Shown: positions 44,001 to 51,255 of the stretch, piece by piece
Layout: each line of letters begins with the position of its first letter
Position numbering within the stretch: position 1 is the stretch's first letter
Origin: Micromonospora musae
GTDB taxonomy: Bacteria > Actinomycetota > Actinomycetes > Mycobacteriales > Micromonosporaceae
Assembly: GCF_003626635.1 (NCBI RefSeq)
Contig: NZ_RAZT01000007.1
Span: 310,001-374,000 of the forward strand
DNA: 64,000 nt
Reading direction: 5' to 3'
Notes under the pieces: model-generated
What the model was told of the DNA's origin: nothing
Database searches by the model: none
Seen by the model: the letters and a program-made list of their open reading frames with translations, nothing else
Position numbers and translations under genes: made by a program

Positions 44001-44085
44001 CTGTGGCGAGCAGGGTCGCCAGAGCGGCACCCACGGTGGTGAGCACGGCGCGACGGCGATACCGCCATCGGTTCGGTCCGGTCAT
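41077..44085 (-). CDS. Exported multidomain sugar-associated protein (PA14, propeller, CBM, DUF1080)
   Basis: 1002 residues. The N-terminus has a Tat-like RR motif (YRRRAVLTTVG) and a cleavage-type APG. In order: PA14 domain (~60-195; TYTFRLTSDDGSRLTIGDQVVVDHDG), a glucose/sorbosone-dehydrogenase-like beta-propeller (~215-560; FAEGMREPQGVAVVGGTVYVSQ, GLRTPNGIGWGPRGEVLVTDNQG, LGPDGALYLGG), an Ig-like stretch, a CBM6/35-like module (~678-805) and a C-terminal 3-keto-disaccharide hydrolase/DUF1080 domain (~815-1002; NSGVYLQDRYEIQVLDSFG). Probably an extracellular glycan-processing protein. Operator-like repeats lie upstream. Confidence 0.87.
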   Translation of the reverse strand: MTGPNRWRYRRRAVLTTVGAALATLLATAPVTPATAAPGTADVPPQEPGVTLRSYDMGAPLSALCTLKPAQTPNVDKLMPQINWTTTDEFGLSDRFISHAIANLTVPVDGTYTFRLTSDDGSRLTIGDQVVVDHDGLHGETSKEGSVDLAAGLHPLFAELFDNGGGQVLRLEWRVPGADTFELVPASALSTDAGVVRVTAPGWKYCEGASDSAGDGMPLDRVHPGYNLTDLRPEGFQPQVTGMAFRPDGDLVVSTWGGTDNTTGEIYVVEGATGRTGPEQVTYRRFAEGMREPQGVAVVGGTVYVSQKHELTALRDTDGDGVADSRRTVATWPWGQNFHEFAFGLLYRDGYFYLNLSVAIDLGGATTVPQPAANRGTSIKVNAKTGKITYVAGGLRTPNGIGWGPRGEVLVTDNQGGWLPASKLVEIQDGAFYNHYTTPAGPFDDEPVTRPIVWLPQNEIGNSPSTPVLLKKGPYAGQLVVGDVTYGGLQRVFLEEIEGQYQGAVFRHTQGLEAGVNEVTLGPDGALYLGGLGAGGNWGQEGKLSYGLQKLTPNGTSVFEVKRMRASHVGFELEYTEPLSAETAQDLADAYQVTQWRYGATSQYGGPKLDLETLDVAKAELSADRRTVKLRIPGLKENRVVHVRSPRPFSSADGEELWNTEAWYTLNEIPGRVVQPQTFFEAEEGRTVGVGMATDHAAYSGAGFAAGFAEDGSSTRISVDVRKSGTYDLAMRYSNGPNPYSGEKQLSLYVNGQRVEQTVFPSTVTWEEWGTVTTTVRLREGRNLVEYRKEAADSGHVNLDVLAVRPHGKRIALLDGGGDLTEWQHSDGREPEWEVANGAMTVRGGDLRTVQAFGDFRLHVEFNLPQYPPDVTGQARANSGVYLQDRYEIQVLDSFGIDPPQTNDAAAIYQQKAPDVNAARPPLTWQTYDIVYRQARYDAAGNKLENPRVTVVWNGVTVHDDVEMLGPTGGSRPEGPATGAIRLQDHGNPVQYRNIWVEPLDP

Positions 44086-44157
44086 CGGTCCTCCGAGCTG
44101 GGTACGGGTCCCGGCCGGGGAGAAGCCGTCGTCCCACTTTCTCCCGCCGGGGTGGGC

Positions 44158-44187
44158 AGATCGATCTCGCGAGACGAAAGATCGATC
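44158..44187. repeat. Two AGATCGATC sites 21 bp apart
   Basis: AGATCGATC, itself nearly palindromic, occurs twice with 21-bp spacing (two helical turns), 73-102 bases upstream of the exported glycan gene. Candidate paired operator. A very AT-rich stretch follows (44190-44250), with AAGCTT-centred GAAAGCTTC, resembling a weak LacI-type site. Confidence 0.45.
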
Positions 44188-44331
44188 GCCGACGTTATCA
44201 CTTTAGATATATGCATGGAAACTTTTAAATTAATGCACGAAAGCTTCCGATCGTTCGTCGGCATCGGGACCCGCCGTGCGGGCGGGATCGGCCCATCGAG
44301 CGCGTGCCGGGTCGGGCCGAAGCGAGCGGTT

Positions 44332-44406
44332 GATCGACTCGCCTTCCCTGAAGTCGGGGTGTCCGAGGCGGGCGGATACCCCGACTTCAAGGAAGGCGAG
44401 TTGACC
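44332..44406. repeat. Large imperfect inverted repeat, 33-bp arms
   Basis: Arms of 33 bases around a nine-base loop differ at only four positions, all transitions. The core is CGCCTTCC-TGAAGTCGGGG. It stands between two divergent genes, so a simple terminator is unlikely. It may be a palindromic interspersed element or a structured RNA. Remaining bases of this gap carry no gene. Confidence 0.75.
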
Positions 44407-44523
44407 TCCGGCGGCGGGCGAGAACTAGGCTGCCGGGGCGGGTCGCCGTCCCACGCCCGGTGCGAGTGCGGGCCGGCGGCGACACCACCGAAGCGGACAT
44501 CCATTCACGGGAGCGCGCAAGTC

Positions 44524-44838
44524 GTGCAGATCCACGGCAAGACCGTCGACGACCAGACCCGGTGCGTCCACTACGCCACGCCCGTGGACGTCATCGCGAT
44601 CAAGTTCGCCTGCTGCCTGCGCTACTACCCGTGCCACCTCTGCCACGAGGAGACGACCGACCATCCCGCGAGTCAGTGGCCTCTCGACCAGCGCGGGCAG
44701 CGCGCGGTGCTCTGCGGCGTCTGCCGTAGCGAGCTGACCATCGACGAGTACCTCGCGGTCGACTCCTGCCCGAGCTGCGACGCGCTGTTCAACGAGCGCT
44801 GCCGGCTGCACACCCACCTCTATTTCCAGGTGCGGTGA
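44524..44838 (+). CDS. CHY zinc-finger protein
   Basis: 104 residues from a GTG. VDDQTRCVHYATPVDVIAIKFACCLRYYPCHLCHEE is the CHY-type zinc finger; further CGVC and CPSCDALF pairs and a terminal CRLHTHLYF provide more ligands. Small bacterial CHY proteins resemble the yeast Hot13 zinc finger; function in bacteria is unknown. The site GGGAG lies about ten bases upstream. Confidence 0.85.
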   Translation: MQIHGKTVDDQTRCVHYATPVDVIAIKFACCLRYYPCHLCHEETTDHPASQWPLDQRGQRAVLCGVCRSELTIDEYLAVDSCPSCDALFNERCRLHTHLYFQVR

Positions 44839-45089
44839 CCGGCGAGGCCCGACCTGGGCGCCACGTCACACGTGCCGGGCTAGCGCCCTGACCACGATCG
44901 GTGTCGGTGTCGGTGGCGCCCGTCGATACGTACGCCGGCCGACGTCGCCCGCGGCAACTGGGCGAATCGGGGTCCGTGTGCTTTGGGCCTCGCCGTGGGC
45001 TGGGAGAACGGCTCCAGCTGGCGTGGCTGAACGTCGGCCACTCCCTGCCACCTCGGGTGAACACCCAGGTCGCTAGACTAGGCCCTCGC

Positions 45090-45165
45090 GCCCTCGTAGC
45101 TCAGGGGATAGAGCATCGGTTTCCTAAACCGTGTGTCGCAGGTTCGAATCCTGCCGGGGGCACCA
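45090..45165 (+). tRNA. tRNA-Arg (anticodon CCT)
   Basis: Complete cloverleaf: acceptor GCCCTCG/CGGGGGC (one G-U), D arm GCTC...GAGC, anticodon loop TTCCTAA, T arm with GGTTCGAATCC, discriminator A and encoded CCA. Reads AGG. TAGACT at 45074-45079 is a likely -10. It is the integration site of the element that follows. Confidence 0.96.
45121..45164. repeat. attL: tRNA 3'-half copy of a 44-bp direct repeat
   Basis: From the anticodon loop to CC of the CCA end, identical to 46857-46900. Length and position are those of tyrosine-integrase att sites in tRNA genes. Confidence 0.88.
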
Positions 45166-45189
45166 GGTCACAGCCTTGATTACCGATCA

Positions 45190-45540
45190 CTATTCCGCCT
45201 TCCGGGGCTTGCGTGCCCGCTGCGTGCCCGATCGCCTCGCGGCCTTCGACCGGCTCGCGTCCAGGTGCTCAGCGACCTCGGCGTCTCGGCCATCGACGGC
45301 GCGGGCGTAGTGACGAGTCGTGACGCTGGCGTTGGCGTGCCCGAGCCGACGAGCCGCCACCAGGACGCCGTGCGAGTCAGCGACCCAGCTCGCGTGGGTG
45401 GCCCGCAGATCATGAGGAGTCACGTCGCCCAACCCGGCCGACCGCAAGGCGACGTCAAGGCGGCCCGCAAGCGGGCCGCGCCGGCCCGGCCCCGGCCTGC
45501 TGGCGACCTCCGGCCGGCATCGGCCGGGCCGGCCGGCCAC
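45190..45540 (-). pseudogene. Tyrosine integrase, C-terminal fragment
   Basis: Only the last ~80 residues of the catalytic domain are recognisable: LRSAGLGDVTPHDLRATHASW (second Arg box), RRLGHANASVTTRHYARAVDG (His and Tyr nucleophile). The N-terminal arm- and core-binding domains and first catalytic Arg are missing, and the preceding ~30 residues are Pro/Gly/Arg-rich and not integrase-like. It ends 25 bases from the tRNA, as expected for an integrase beside attL. Inactive remnant. Confidence 0.82.
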
Positions 45541-45828
45541 GCTGGCGGAACACCAAGGGCATGAAGCGCTGAGGAGGGACGATCGCGATCGGGGTTGCTC
45601 CCCGTCGACGCTGGGGCGATCGGCTGCCGCGCAGCAGAGCTGCTTGCCTCCGGACTCTCGTGGGCACTGCCTGCGGCTCGATGACGACGAGGACCAGGAC
45701 GTGACCCATCCCCCCGGGTGCCCGATCCTCTACGCCACCCGCCCGGCGTCAAGGGCGCTGCGCGTCGGCACGCCGATGGCCTACGGCCACCCTTGACCCC
45801 GCGCGGGCGCCGCAGTCCTTGGCACCTA

Positions 45829-46299
45829 TCAGGGGGATGGGGGCAGACTGGCGGCAACCGCCTCGCGAACTGCGCGCTCGTACTGGTTCCGCCGGAACAC
45901 AAATGGACCAAAGTCCCCATAGTCGCGCTTGGGGCGGTAGGGCTGGGAGAAGCCGCGCCACATCACCGAGTCCTCAGCAGTAATCACCTGGGCTTCCAGA
46001 GGCCAGCAGCCGACCTCGCCACAGTCGCAACCGAGTAGGGCGATCAAGCCTTTCCCGGAGTAGGCGGAGTCCGGTCGTCCGGTGAGGTAGGCACCCAGGT
46101 CACCGAAGTTGAAGTGATCGAGAATGATCCCGGCATACGTGCCGGGCACATCGTGGCCGGCCGCGTGCTCGAAGCCCGAGACCAGGTCCACCAGGCTCAC
46201 GTTGTCGACGTACGGCAATAATTCGCGTGCCGGGTCGGGACCCTGGCCCCACGGACGGACCTCAAAGCGAACCTTGCGAATCAGCGGGTGAGTTGGCAC
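45829..46299 (-). CDS. Hypothetical protein in the tRNA-Arg element
   Basis: 156 residues from a GTG (MPTHPLIRKVRFEVRPWG). Contains ELLPYVDNVSLVDLVSGFE, GLIALLGCDCGEVGCWPL with three clustered Cys, and RDYGDFGPFVFRRNQYERAVREA. The pattern is that of a widespread actinobacterial unknown. Codon use is less GC-biased than the neighbours. No function can be proposed; its place inside the att repeats makes it cargo. Confidence 0.68.
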   Translation of the reverse strand: MPTHPLIRKVRFEVRPWGQGPDPARELLPYVDNVSLVDLVSGFEHAAGHDVPGTYAGIILDHFNFGDLGAYLTGRPDSAYSGKGLIALLGCDCGEVGCWPLEAQVITAEDSVMWRGFSQPYRPKRDYGDFGPFVFRRNQYERAVREAVAASLPPSP

Positions 46300-46481
46300 A
46301 AGGCCCAAGTCTGCCGCACAGCCGCCGGGCCATCCGTGGGCCAGTAACCGTGGCACGCAGCGGGCACGAGAGGGCACGAGACGCAACCAGGCCAACCGCC
46401 GACCGCAGGCGTTTCGGACATCACGACTGCTTGAGCACGCTCTTCCAAACTGACGGTACGGATACGCGACGCGTACGTACC

Positions 46482-46703
46482 ATGTCGCTCATGATCGTGT
46501 CGGAACTCCAGGAGTGGTTGTCGCAGCAGAATCCCCACTCACCCGTCTCCATCATGGGCATCGCCGATTGTGGCGCGTCGGTGCAGGAGTGGGACATCAA
46601 CCTCGGCACAGGGCAAGGGCCAAGCGACGACATCGATGAAGTCTTCATCTCGTGGGTCCATACGCCAGAAGCCGAAGCGCGCTACGAGACGCAGAAGCAC
46701 TGA
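46482..46703 (+). CDS. Small hypothetical protein in the tRNA-Arg element
   Basis: 73 residues starting MSLMIVSELQEWLSQQNPHSPVSIMGIADCGASVQEWDI, acidic in the middle (GPSDDIDEVFISWVHTPE). The amino-acid composition is protein-like and lower in Arg/Pro than frameshadows. Divergent from the other cargo gene. Could be an immunity-type or regulatory small protein; not recognised. Confidence 0.52.
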   Translation: MSLMIVSELQEWLSQQNPHSPVSIMGIADCGASVQEWDINLGTGQGPSDDIDEVFISWVHTPEAEARYETQKH

Positions 46704-47160
46704 GGTTGTACAGCCATGGGACTGCGGCGTGCGCGTCGCGTGCCCGATGGGGCGGGACCCGAGGGTCAACGGCGGTCAGCTCCTGGACGTGGCGGCCGGT
46801 ATGGCGGCGCAGGTCAAGCCAGGTCGCTGCCGTGCGACCGCCGGCCGTGTCCACACTTCCTAAACCGTGTGTCGCAGGTTCGAATCCTGCCGGGGGCACC
46901 TCGAAGATCAGCAAAAACGTCACCTGGCCAGCCGGAATTCTTCCCGGTCGATGTGATCTCGTAGGCAGTCGTAGGCCGCCTGTAGCCACCGTTTGTCGCC
47001 GGTCGTGCAAAATACGTGCAATGATCTTGAGGCTCTGCGGTGCAGTGTTTGCGCAACTCAGACGGCGCAAAACGGGGAGAAGCCGCAGCGTCAGCCACGG
47101 CCTCTAGCGCAATACCGGTGATCAACCTAGCCGCCGTCCGGGCGAGTGGTGGAGATCTGG
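46704..47160. other. Gene-poor stretch containing attR
   Basis: No supported gene. Contains the right att copy and lower-GC DNA after it. A tRNA-like 3' half is visible, but there is no 5' half. Confidence 0.6.
46857..46900. repeat. attR: second copy of the 44-bp tRNA-derived repeat
   Basis: Identical to the 3' half of tRNA-Arg(CCT) at 45121-45164. Sequence on the left side does not continue the tRNA, so it is an att copy rather than a gene. Confidence 0.88.
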
Positions 47161-47952
47161 TCATACGGCAACGGGAAGTACCTCGATCCAGCAGTCCTCG
47201 ACCCCGGACGCGTACAGGGCCCGAGCCTCCTCGGCGTCTTCTTCGGTCAAGAACACCCCGACTCCGGACACCGTCCGCCCGTCTGCCCGGTCGTATCTGG
47301 CCATCAGGACGAAGACGTGACGGTGTCGCTCCCGGCGGCGTGGTGGGTATTCATCGGCCCGCAGGGCGTTCAGCAGTTCTTGAGCCGGGGCCATGTCGAG
47401 GCCCGCGCCTACCCCGTGGAGTGGAGTGAGGTTCCATCGGTCGCCCGGCAGAATGCCGCCACCGAAGAAACTCTGCTGCATGCGCGGGAGAACGCCTTCA
47501 TGCCAACCCACGGCCATGCTGACCACATAGTCGGGCTGGTGCAGGTCCGGGCTCTGCAACATGAAGACGTGCAGTCCCTTCCAGTCGACGCCGGGTAGCG
47601 ACGCCTTGACGTGCTCGGCTTCGTTTGAGTCCGCGCACCGGATCACCAGGCCCCTGAGCGAGCCTCGTAGCTTTACGGCTTCGACCGGTTTGAAGAGGAC
47701 GTCGATCGTCGTCTCGGGGCCAGCTTGGTCGTCGTCACCGTAAACGGGTTCGCTACGTAACAGGAGCTGACCGTGACTGGCTGAGTAGGCCATGAGGTGG
47801 AACCAGCGGTCACTGCGAAAGAGTTCCCTGCCAGGTGGTAGCTCATGATCCCTGTTGAACCAGCCCGCTGTGGTCATTGTGCGAGACCCCGATCCGGCGA
47901 AGGACGTCGCAGCGCTCGCCCCGACGTCCCGCACCCTACTGGTGATCGTCAT
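47161..47952 (-). CDS. Hypothetical protein coupled to an integrase fragment
   Basis: 263 residues. The ATG overlaps the integrase-fragment stop by ATGA; MTTAGWFNRDHELPPG at 47877 is an internal alternative. Features: FRSDRWFHLMAYSASHGQLLLRSEP, TTIDVLFKPVEAVKLRGSLRGLVIRCAD, VSMAVGWHEGVLPRMQQS, RHRHVFVLMARYDRADG. No membrane segment or known domain. FRSDRWFHLMAYSASHGQLLLR resembles a protein family seen on actinobacterial islands. Probably cargo of a former element. Confidence 0.65.
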   Translation of the reverse strand: MTITSRVRDVGASAATSFAGSGSRTMTTAGWFNRDHELPPGRELFRSDRWFHLMAYSASHGQLLLRSEPVYGDDDQAGPETTIDVLFKPVEAVKLRGSLRGLVIRCADSNEAEHVKASLPGVDWKGLHVFMLQSPDLHQPDYVVSMAVGWHEGVLPRMQQSFFGGGILPGDRWNLTPLHGVGAGLDMAPAQELLNALRADEYPPRRRERHRHVFVLMARYDRADGRTVSGVGVFLTEEDAEEARALYASGVEDCWIEVLPVAV

Positions 47953-48323
47953 GCGGACCGCGCCGCCTCGATCCGTTCGTTCATCCGGCTCCGGTCACCG
48001 TCGATGCACTTCGCGTACACCTTGAGCAGCACGTCCACCGAGTGACCGGCCCGCTCGGCGACCTCCGGTGCTGGTAGGCCCGCGTTCAGCCAGAGGGACA
48101 CCCCGGCGTGCCGCAGGTCGTACGGGCGCCCGGCCAGGGGAGAGGCCGCCCGGTCCGGAGGCAGGCTCAGGATCCGTGCCTCCTCCCAGACACGGGAGTA
48201 CGTCGAGGATGCCACCATGTCGGCAACGAGCTCATGTAACTGAGAGGTCTCAGCGATGTGTGGCGCTGGCAAGCGTCGTTGCTTCTTGATGGAGAGCAGT
48301 GATCGCCCGTGCCGCTTCAACAT
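47949..48323 (-). pseudogene. Second tyrosine-integrase C-terminal remnant
   Basis: About 124 residues. RPYDLRHAGVSLWLNAGL and VAERAGHSVDVLLKVYAKCIDGD are the Arg box and the His/Tyr end of AICE-type integrases. The N-terminal two-thirds is missing; the first ~60 residues are recognisable only weakly. The sequence differs from the fragment beside the tRNA, so it comes from a different element. The 3' end remains coupled to the next gene. Confidence 0.75.
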
Positions 48324-48399
48324 CCGAGCCGATCGCCGGGCCGGTCCCCTGTTCGCGCGCTGGTGCGTCTAGGCCCACCACATGCTTGACGGATCCGTT

Positions 48400-48666
48400 T
48401 CAGGACGTCTCGACCAGCCCAGCGCGACATCGCTCGACCTGCTCGGCGACCTTCCCCACGAACCAGCGCATCACCTCGTATGGAATGTCGCGCGCATCAG
48501 AGCTATGAACGTGAATCACCGACTCCTGAGTCGGATCCTCGTCAGGCACTACTGCGACAAGAAAGGCCGGTCCGGGCAGACGGGTGACAGCGTCCGCCTC
48601 GCTGAGCTCCAAGCACCAGGCGTCCACGTCATACGCGAAACTGCACCGCGTATTGAGCCCCGGCAT
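48400..48666 (-). CDS. Small hypothetical protein
   Basis: 88 residues from MPGLNTRCSFAYDVDAWCLELSEADAVTRLPGPAFLVAVV, ending AEQVERCRAGLVETS. The composition is protein-like, with HVHSSDARDIPYEVMRWFVGKVAEQ. No recognised domain and no clear ribosome site; it may be a real cargo gene or a gene remnant of the decayed region. Confidence 0.42.
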   Translation of the reverse strand: MPGLNTRCSFAYDVDAWCLELSEADAVTRLPGPAFLVAVVPDEDPTQESVIHVHSSDARDIPYEVMRWFVGKVAEQVERCRAGLVETS

Positions 48667-48837
48667 GCTCCAAGTTCTCGGCCACGGCAAGACCGTACAG
48701 TCGCCCGTACAGCAAGGCTCTCCCCAGACGTCGACATCGCGCGACGACGGCGGACGGGCTTGGCACTGGTTGGCTCGATCTAGATTCCCCGCCGACATCT
48801 GGTGCTCGACCGAGGGTGTCGCATCTAGGCTGCCACG

Positions 48838-49302
48838 GTGACGGTCGATGAGATGCCACCCGTGGCAACTCCACGCGTGGCCGCTGGTGCCCTCTTCTTC
48901 AACGACGAAGGTCACGTGCTCCTCGTACGCCCCAGCTACAAGCGGCACTGGGAGATCCCCGGCGGCTTCGTCGAGCCGGGCGAGTCGCCGCGAGCCGCCT
49001 GTCTGCGCGAGGTCGAGGAGGAGCTCGGCCTCACGGTCGTGCTCGGCGCCATGCTGGTCGTCGACTGGGCGCCCGCCCAGCACGAGGGCGACAAGCTGCT
49101 CTTCATCTTCGATGCCGGAACGTTGACCGCCGAGCAGGAACGCGGCATCCGCTTCGCGGACGGCGAGCTCACCGAGTGGCGCTACGTGCCGCCGCACGAG
49201 CTCGACGAGCATGGTCCGGCGCGGCTGGCCCGTCGGATCCGTGCCGCGATCGCCGCGCGTAGCGGTGGCTCCACGTACGCCGAGCACGGCAACGCCGTCT
49301 AG
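48838..49302 (+). CDS. Nudix hydrolase
   Basis: 154 residues. The Nudix box GX5EX7REUXEEXGU is intact (GGFVEPGES and REVEEELGL). The preceding AGALFFNDEGHVLLVRPSYKRHWEIP is the usual first strand. A TAGGCT ends six bases before the GTG, consistent with a leaderless transcript. Hydrolyses a nucleoside-diphosphate-linked substrate; which one cannot be told. Confidence 0.92.
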   Translation: MTVDEMPPVATPRVAAGALFFNDEGHVLLVRPSYKRHWEIPGGFVEPGESPRAACLREVEEELGLTVVLGAMLVVDWAPAQHEGDKLLFIFDAGTLTAEQERGIRFADGELTEWRYVPPHELDEHGPARLARRIRAAIAARSGGSTYAEHGNAV

Positions 49303-49442
49303 CGGAGCCGCGCTCGGCTGGTGCGGAGCAGGCGGGGAGCCCCGCGCGGGAGATCGTCCGCCGGGGCCGAGGGTGGGGGCTACGCCGGTTCCGCTGATCG
49401 CGCCCGACCCGACGAAGTATCGAGCCGGGCGCGTCGAGCGAG

Positions 49443-50165
49443 CTATGCCACGAAGTGGGAACGGCGTCGTCGTGCGATCACGTAGCCCGCGCCGCCGAGG
49501 AGCAGAAGCGCACCGCCGATGCCGGCTACGGTCGCGGTGTCGGCACCGGTCACGGGCAGCCCACCGCCCTCGCCGCCGCCCACGCTGGTGGAGGAGGCAG
49601 GGGTCGGTGCAACGGTCGTCGTGGCGCTGGGCGTGGCGCTCGGCGTCGACGTGGGCTGAGACGTCGGCGTCGGCGTGGGCTGAGACGCGCAGTCAAGCGC
49701 ACGGGCCTCGTACAGGCCGATGTTCAGGTAAGCCAGGTACGTGTCGATGGCACCGTCGTCGAGCGCCTTCTGCGCGGCGGCCTTCACGTTGACGCCGGCG
49801 TTCGTCAACGTCTGGACCACCCTGATCCGCAGGTCCACCGACCATGCCTTCTGCACGTCCGCCTTCAGGAATGCGCGCAGATCATCCGCGGTGCCGTTCA
49901 GCCGCTCCTGAATTGCCTTGGACAAGATGGGCAGAGAGTCGGCGTTCGCCACAGCGAGGATCTGGGCGGTCAGCACGCGCACCTCGCGATCGGTGGCGGT
50001 ATCCAGGTCGATGGTGACAAGCTCGCGGATATCCTTGTACACCTTGCGTTCGACCGTTTCGCAGGCCTCGTTCAGCCCGGGCTGTTCGGTTTGAGCCACC
50101 GCCGGTGCCGCCGGAATCAGAAAGGCCAGCGCCATTATTACGCCGGCCGGGAACTTCCATGACAT
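49443..50165 (-). CDS. Secreted LPXTG-type cell-wall protein with ALF-like repeats
   Basis: 240 residues. Signal peptide (MALAFLIPAAPAVAQTE), a helical region with ALF-like segments (FLKADVQKAWSVDLRIRVVQTLTNAGVNVKAAAQKALDDG), a Pro/Thr/Ser-rich wall-spanning linker, then LPVTG, a hydrophobic stretch and RRRRSHFVA, i.e. a sortase sorting signal. GGGGAGGAAG precedes the ATG. No sortase gene lies nearby. Function of ALF repeats is unknown; a surface adhesion or signalling role is possible. Confidence 0.85.
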   Translation of the reverse strand: MSWKFPAGVIMALAFLIPAAPAVAQTEQPGLNEACETVERKVYKDIRELVTIDLDTATDREVRVLTAQILAVANADSLPILSKAIQERLNGTADDLRAFLKADVQKAWSVDLRIRVVQTLTNAGVNVKAAAQKALDDGAIDTYLAYLNIGLYEARALDCASQPTPTPTSQPTSTPSATPSATTTVAPTPASSTSVGGGEGGGLPVTGADTATVAGIGGALLLLGGAGYVIARRRRSHFVA

Positions 50166-50530
50166 GTGGGTCTTCCTCCCCGCTGCAAGCAAAAACGTGG
50201 GAGATATTACCGTCAATGGTGGCGTCGGCGAGGCCGCCCGACGTCTGCTCGACGACCGATCGGCGCTCAAGTCCCTCCATAAGGGACGAGCGACTCGACG
50301 CCGAGATCATTTCGTTAGGAACTCCTAGTGGGTTGAGCGGGCTTCCTCACCGGCATCGACCTGCGCCACCGTCCGGATGAGCCGTTCTCGCATGGCGATG
50401 CGCAGGTGTGGACGGCAGCACACCCCGTAGCCCTGGTTCACCTCGCGGTGTCGGACAGCGGTGGCAACGTCGGCCGCTATGACGTTCGGTCAGGAAGCGG
50501 CCGTCCCAGATCACGGCTCTCCTCGGTCGG
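50166..50530. other. Intergenic region without gene
   Basis: No supported reading frame. A small inverted repeat TAGGA-AC-TCCTA occurs near 50317. Likely holds the promoter of the LPXTG gene. Confidence 0.5.
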
Positions 50531-50935
50531 CTACGCCGGCAGGTCGAGGCGGACGACCGCGCCGAGTTCGACGAGCTGCTCCGGCAGGGCGAGGTCGGCG
50601 ACGCCCAGCACGGTGCTGGTGGGGCGGTGGGCCCCGACGTACGCCAGGTGGAGGCGGGTCACTGTGTCGAAGTTTTCCCGGAGGTTCCGGACCAGCACGG
50701 TGGTCTCGACGATCTGGGTACGGCTCGCCCCGAAGTGGTCCAGCACCAGGTCCAGGTTGGCCAGGGTGGTGTTCAGCTGAAGTTCGAAGTCGCCGGCGCC
50801 GATGAAGTTGCCGTTCATGTCGTGCGAGAGCTGGCCGGAGACGTAGACCGTGTCGCCGGCGCGGAGTGCCTGGCTGTACCCGTGGAGCGACTCCCACGGC
50901 ACGCCGAAGTTGAAGGTCTGCGGCTGAACGGTCAC
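50531..50935 (-). CDS. RidA/YjgF-family protein
   Basis: 134 residues from a GTG with GGAGG five bases upstream; an ATG 12 bases earlier is possible. Fold motifs: NFGVPWESLHGYSQALRAGDTVYVSGQL, QLNTTLANLDLVLDHFG, VETTVLVRN, and RPTSTVLGVADLALPEQLVELGAVV. The Arg that anchors the carboxylate in enamine deaminases is present as AHRPTSTVLGV. It probably removes reactive imine/enamine species, though many paralogues have other roles. Confidence 0.9.
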   Translation of the reverse strand: MTVQPQTFNFGVPWESLHGYSQALRAGDTVYVSGQLSHDMNGNFIGAGDFELQLNTTLANLDLVLDHFGASRTQIVETTVLVRNLRENFDTVTRLHLAYVGAHRPTSTVLGVADLALPEQLVELGAVVRLDLPA

Positions 50936-51255
50936 GGCTACCTCCATCGGATCGCGCTGCGGTGTGACTGCCGACCCCGGCCGCCCGGTGGGTCCGCGCC
51001 TCCTGCGAGCGCCGTAATGCGGTCGTGACCATAAAAGCATCACCGCAGCGGCGCGTCTCTATGTTCGGGGAAAGTGCGCAACCCACCCGGTGCTCAAGCC
51101 CGGGAGCCGGCGACCACTACCCCGCCCGGCAACGACGCGCGGGTGGTGCTCCCGGTCGCGCAGGTCGCACAGGCTTTCGGCGACCGCTGCGGGTTTCCCA
51201 TCCATCTCGTCCTTCGACCGGTCGGCCGGCGTCACGCCGGCCGACCGGTGCGCGC
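50936..51255. other. Intergenic region with terminator
   Basis: No gene. Apart from a hairpin at 51217-51249 nothing structured was seen; the right end holds the 3' flank of the lipoprotein gene and the left the promoter of the RidA gene. Confidence 0.45.
51217..51249 (-). terminator. 15-bp stem hairpin after lipoprotein gene
   Basis: ACCGGTCGGCCGGCG and its exact complement with TCA loop, seven bases after the lipoprotein stop. Strong intrinsic-like terminator. Confidence 0.8.

Larger units (their letters stand above)
45121..46900. mobile_element. Decayed integrative element at tRNA-Arg(CCT)
   Basis: About 1.7 kb bounded by perfect 44-bp att repeats. It carries a truncated integrase next to attL and two small unknown genes, with no excisionase, replication or transfer genes. 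Its size points to a remnant after internal deletion of an AICE- or phage-like element. Confidence 0.75.

Noticed and set aside
44332..44406. Calling the large inverted repeat an intrinsic terminator
   Set aside because: It lies between the 5' ends of two divergent genes, with no transcript known to end there, and its arms are longer than terminators elsewhere in this window.
43069..44523. An upstream extension of the CHY gene reaching into the glycan gene
   Set aside because: The conserved part starts at the GTG at 44524; upstream residues are antisense to the exported protein or cross the inverted repeat.
46857..46900. A second tRNA-Arg gene
   Set aside because: Only the 3' half matches; acceptor, D-arm and 5' anticodon stem are missing, so it is an att copy.
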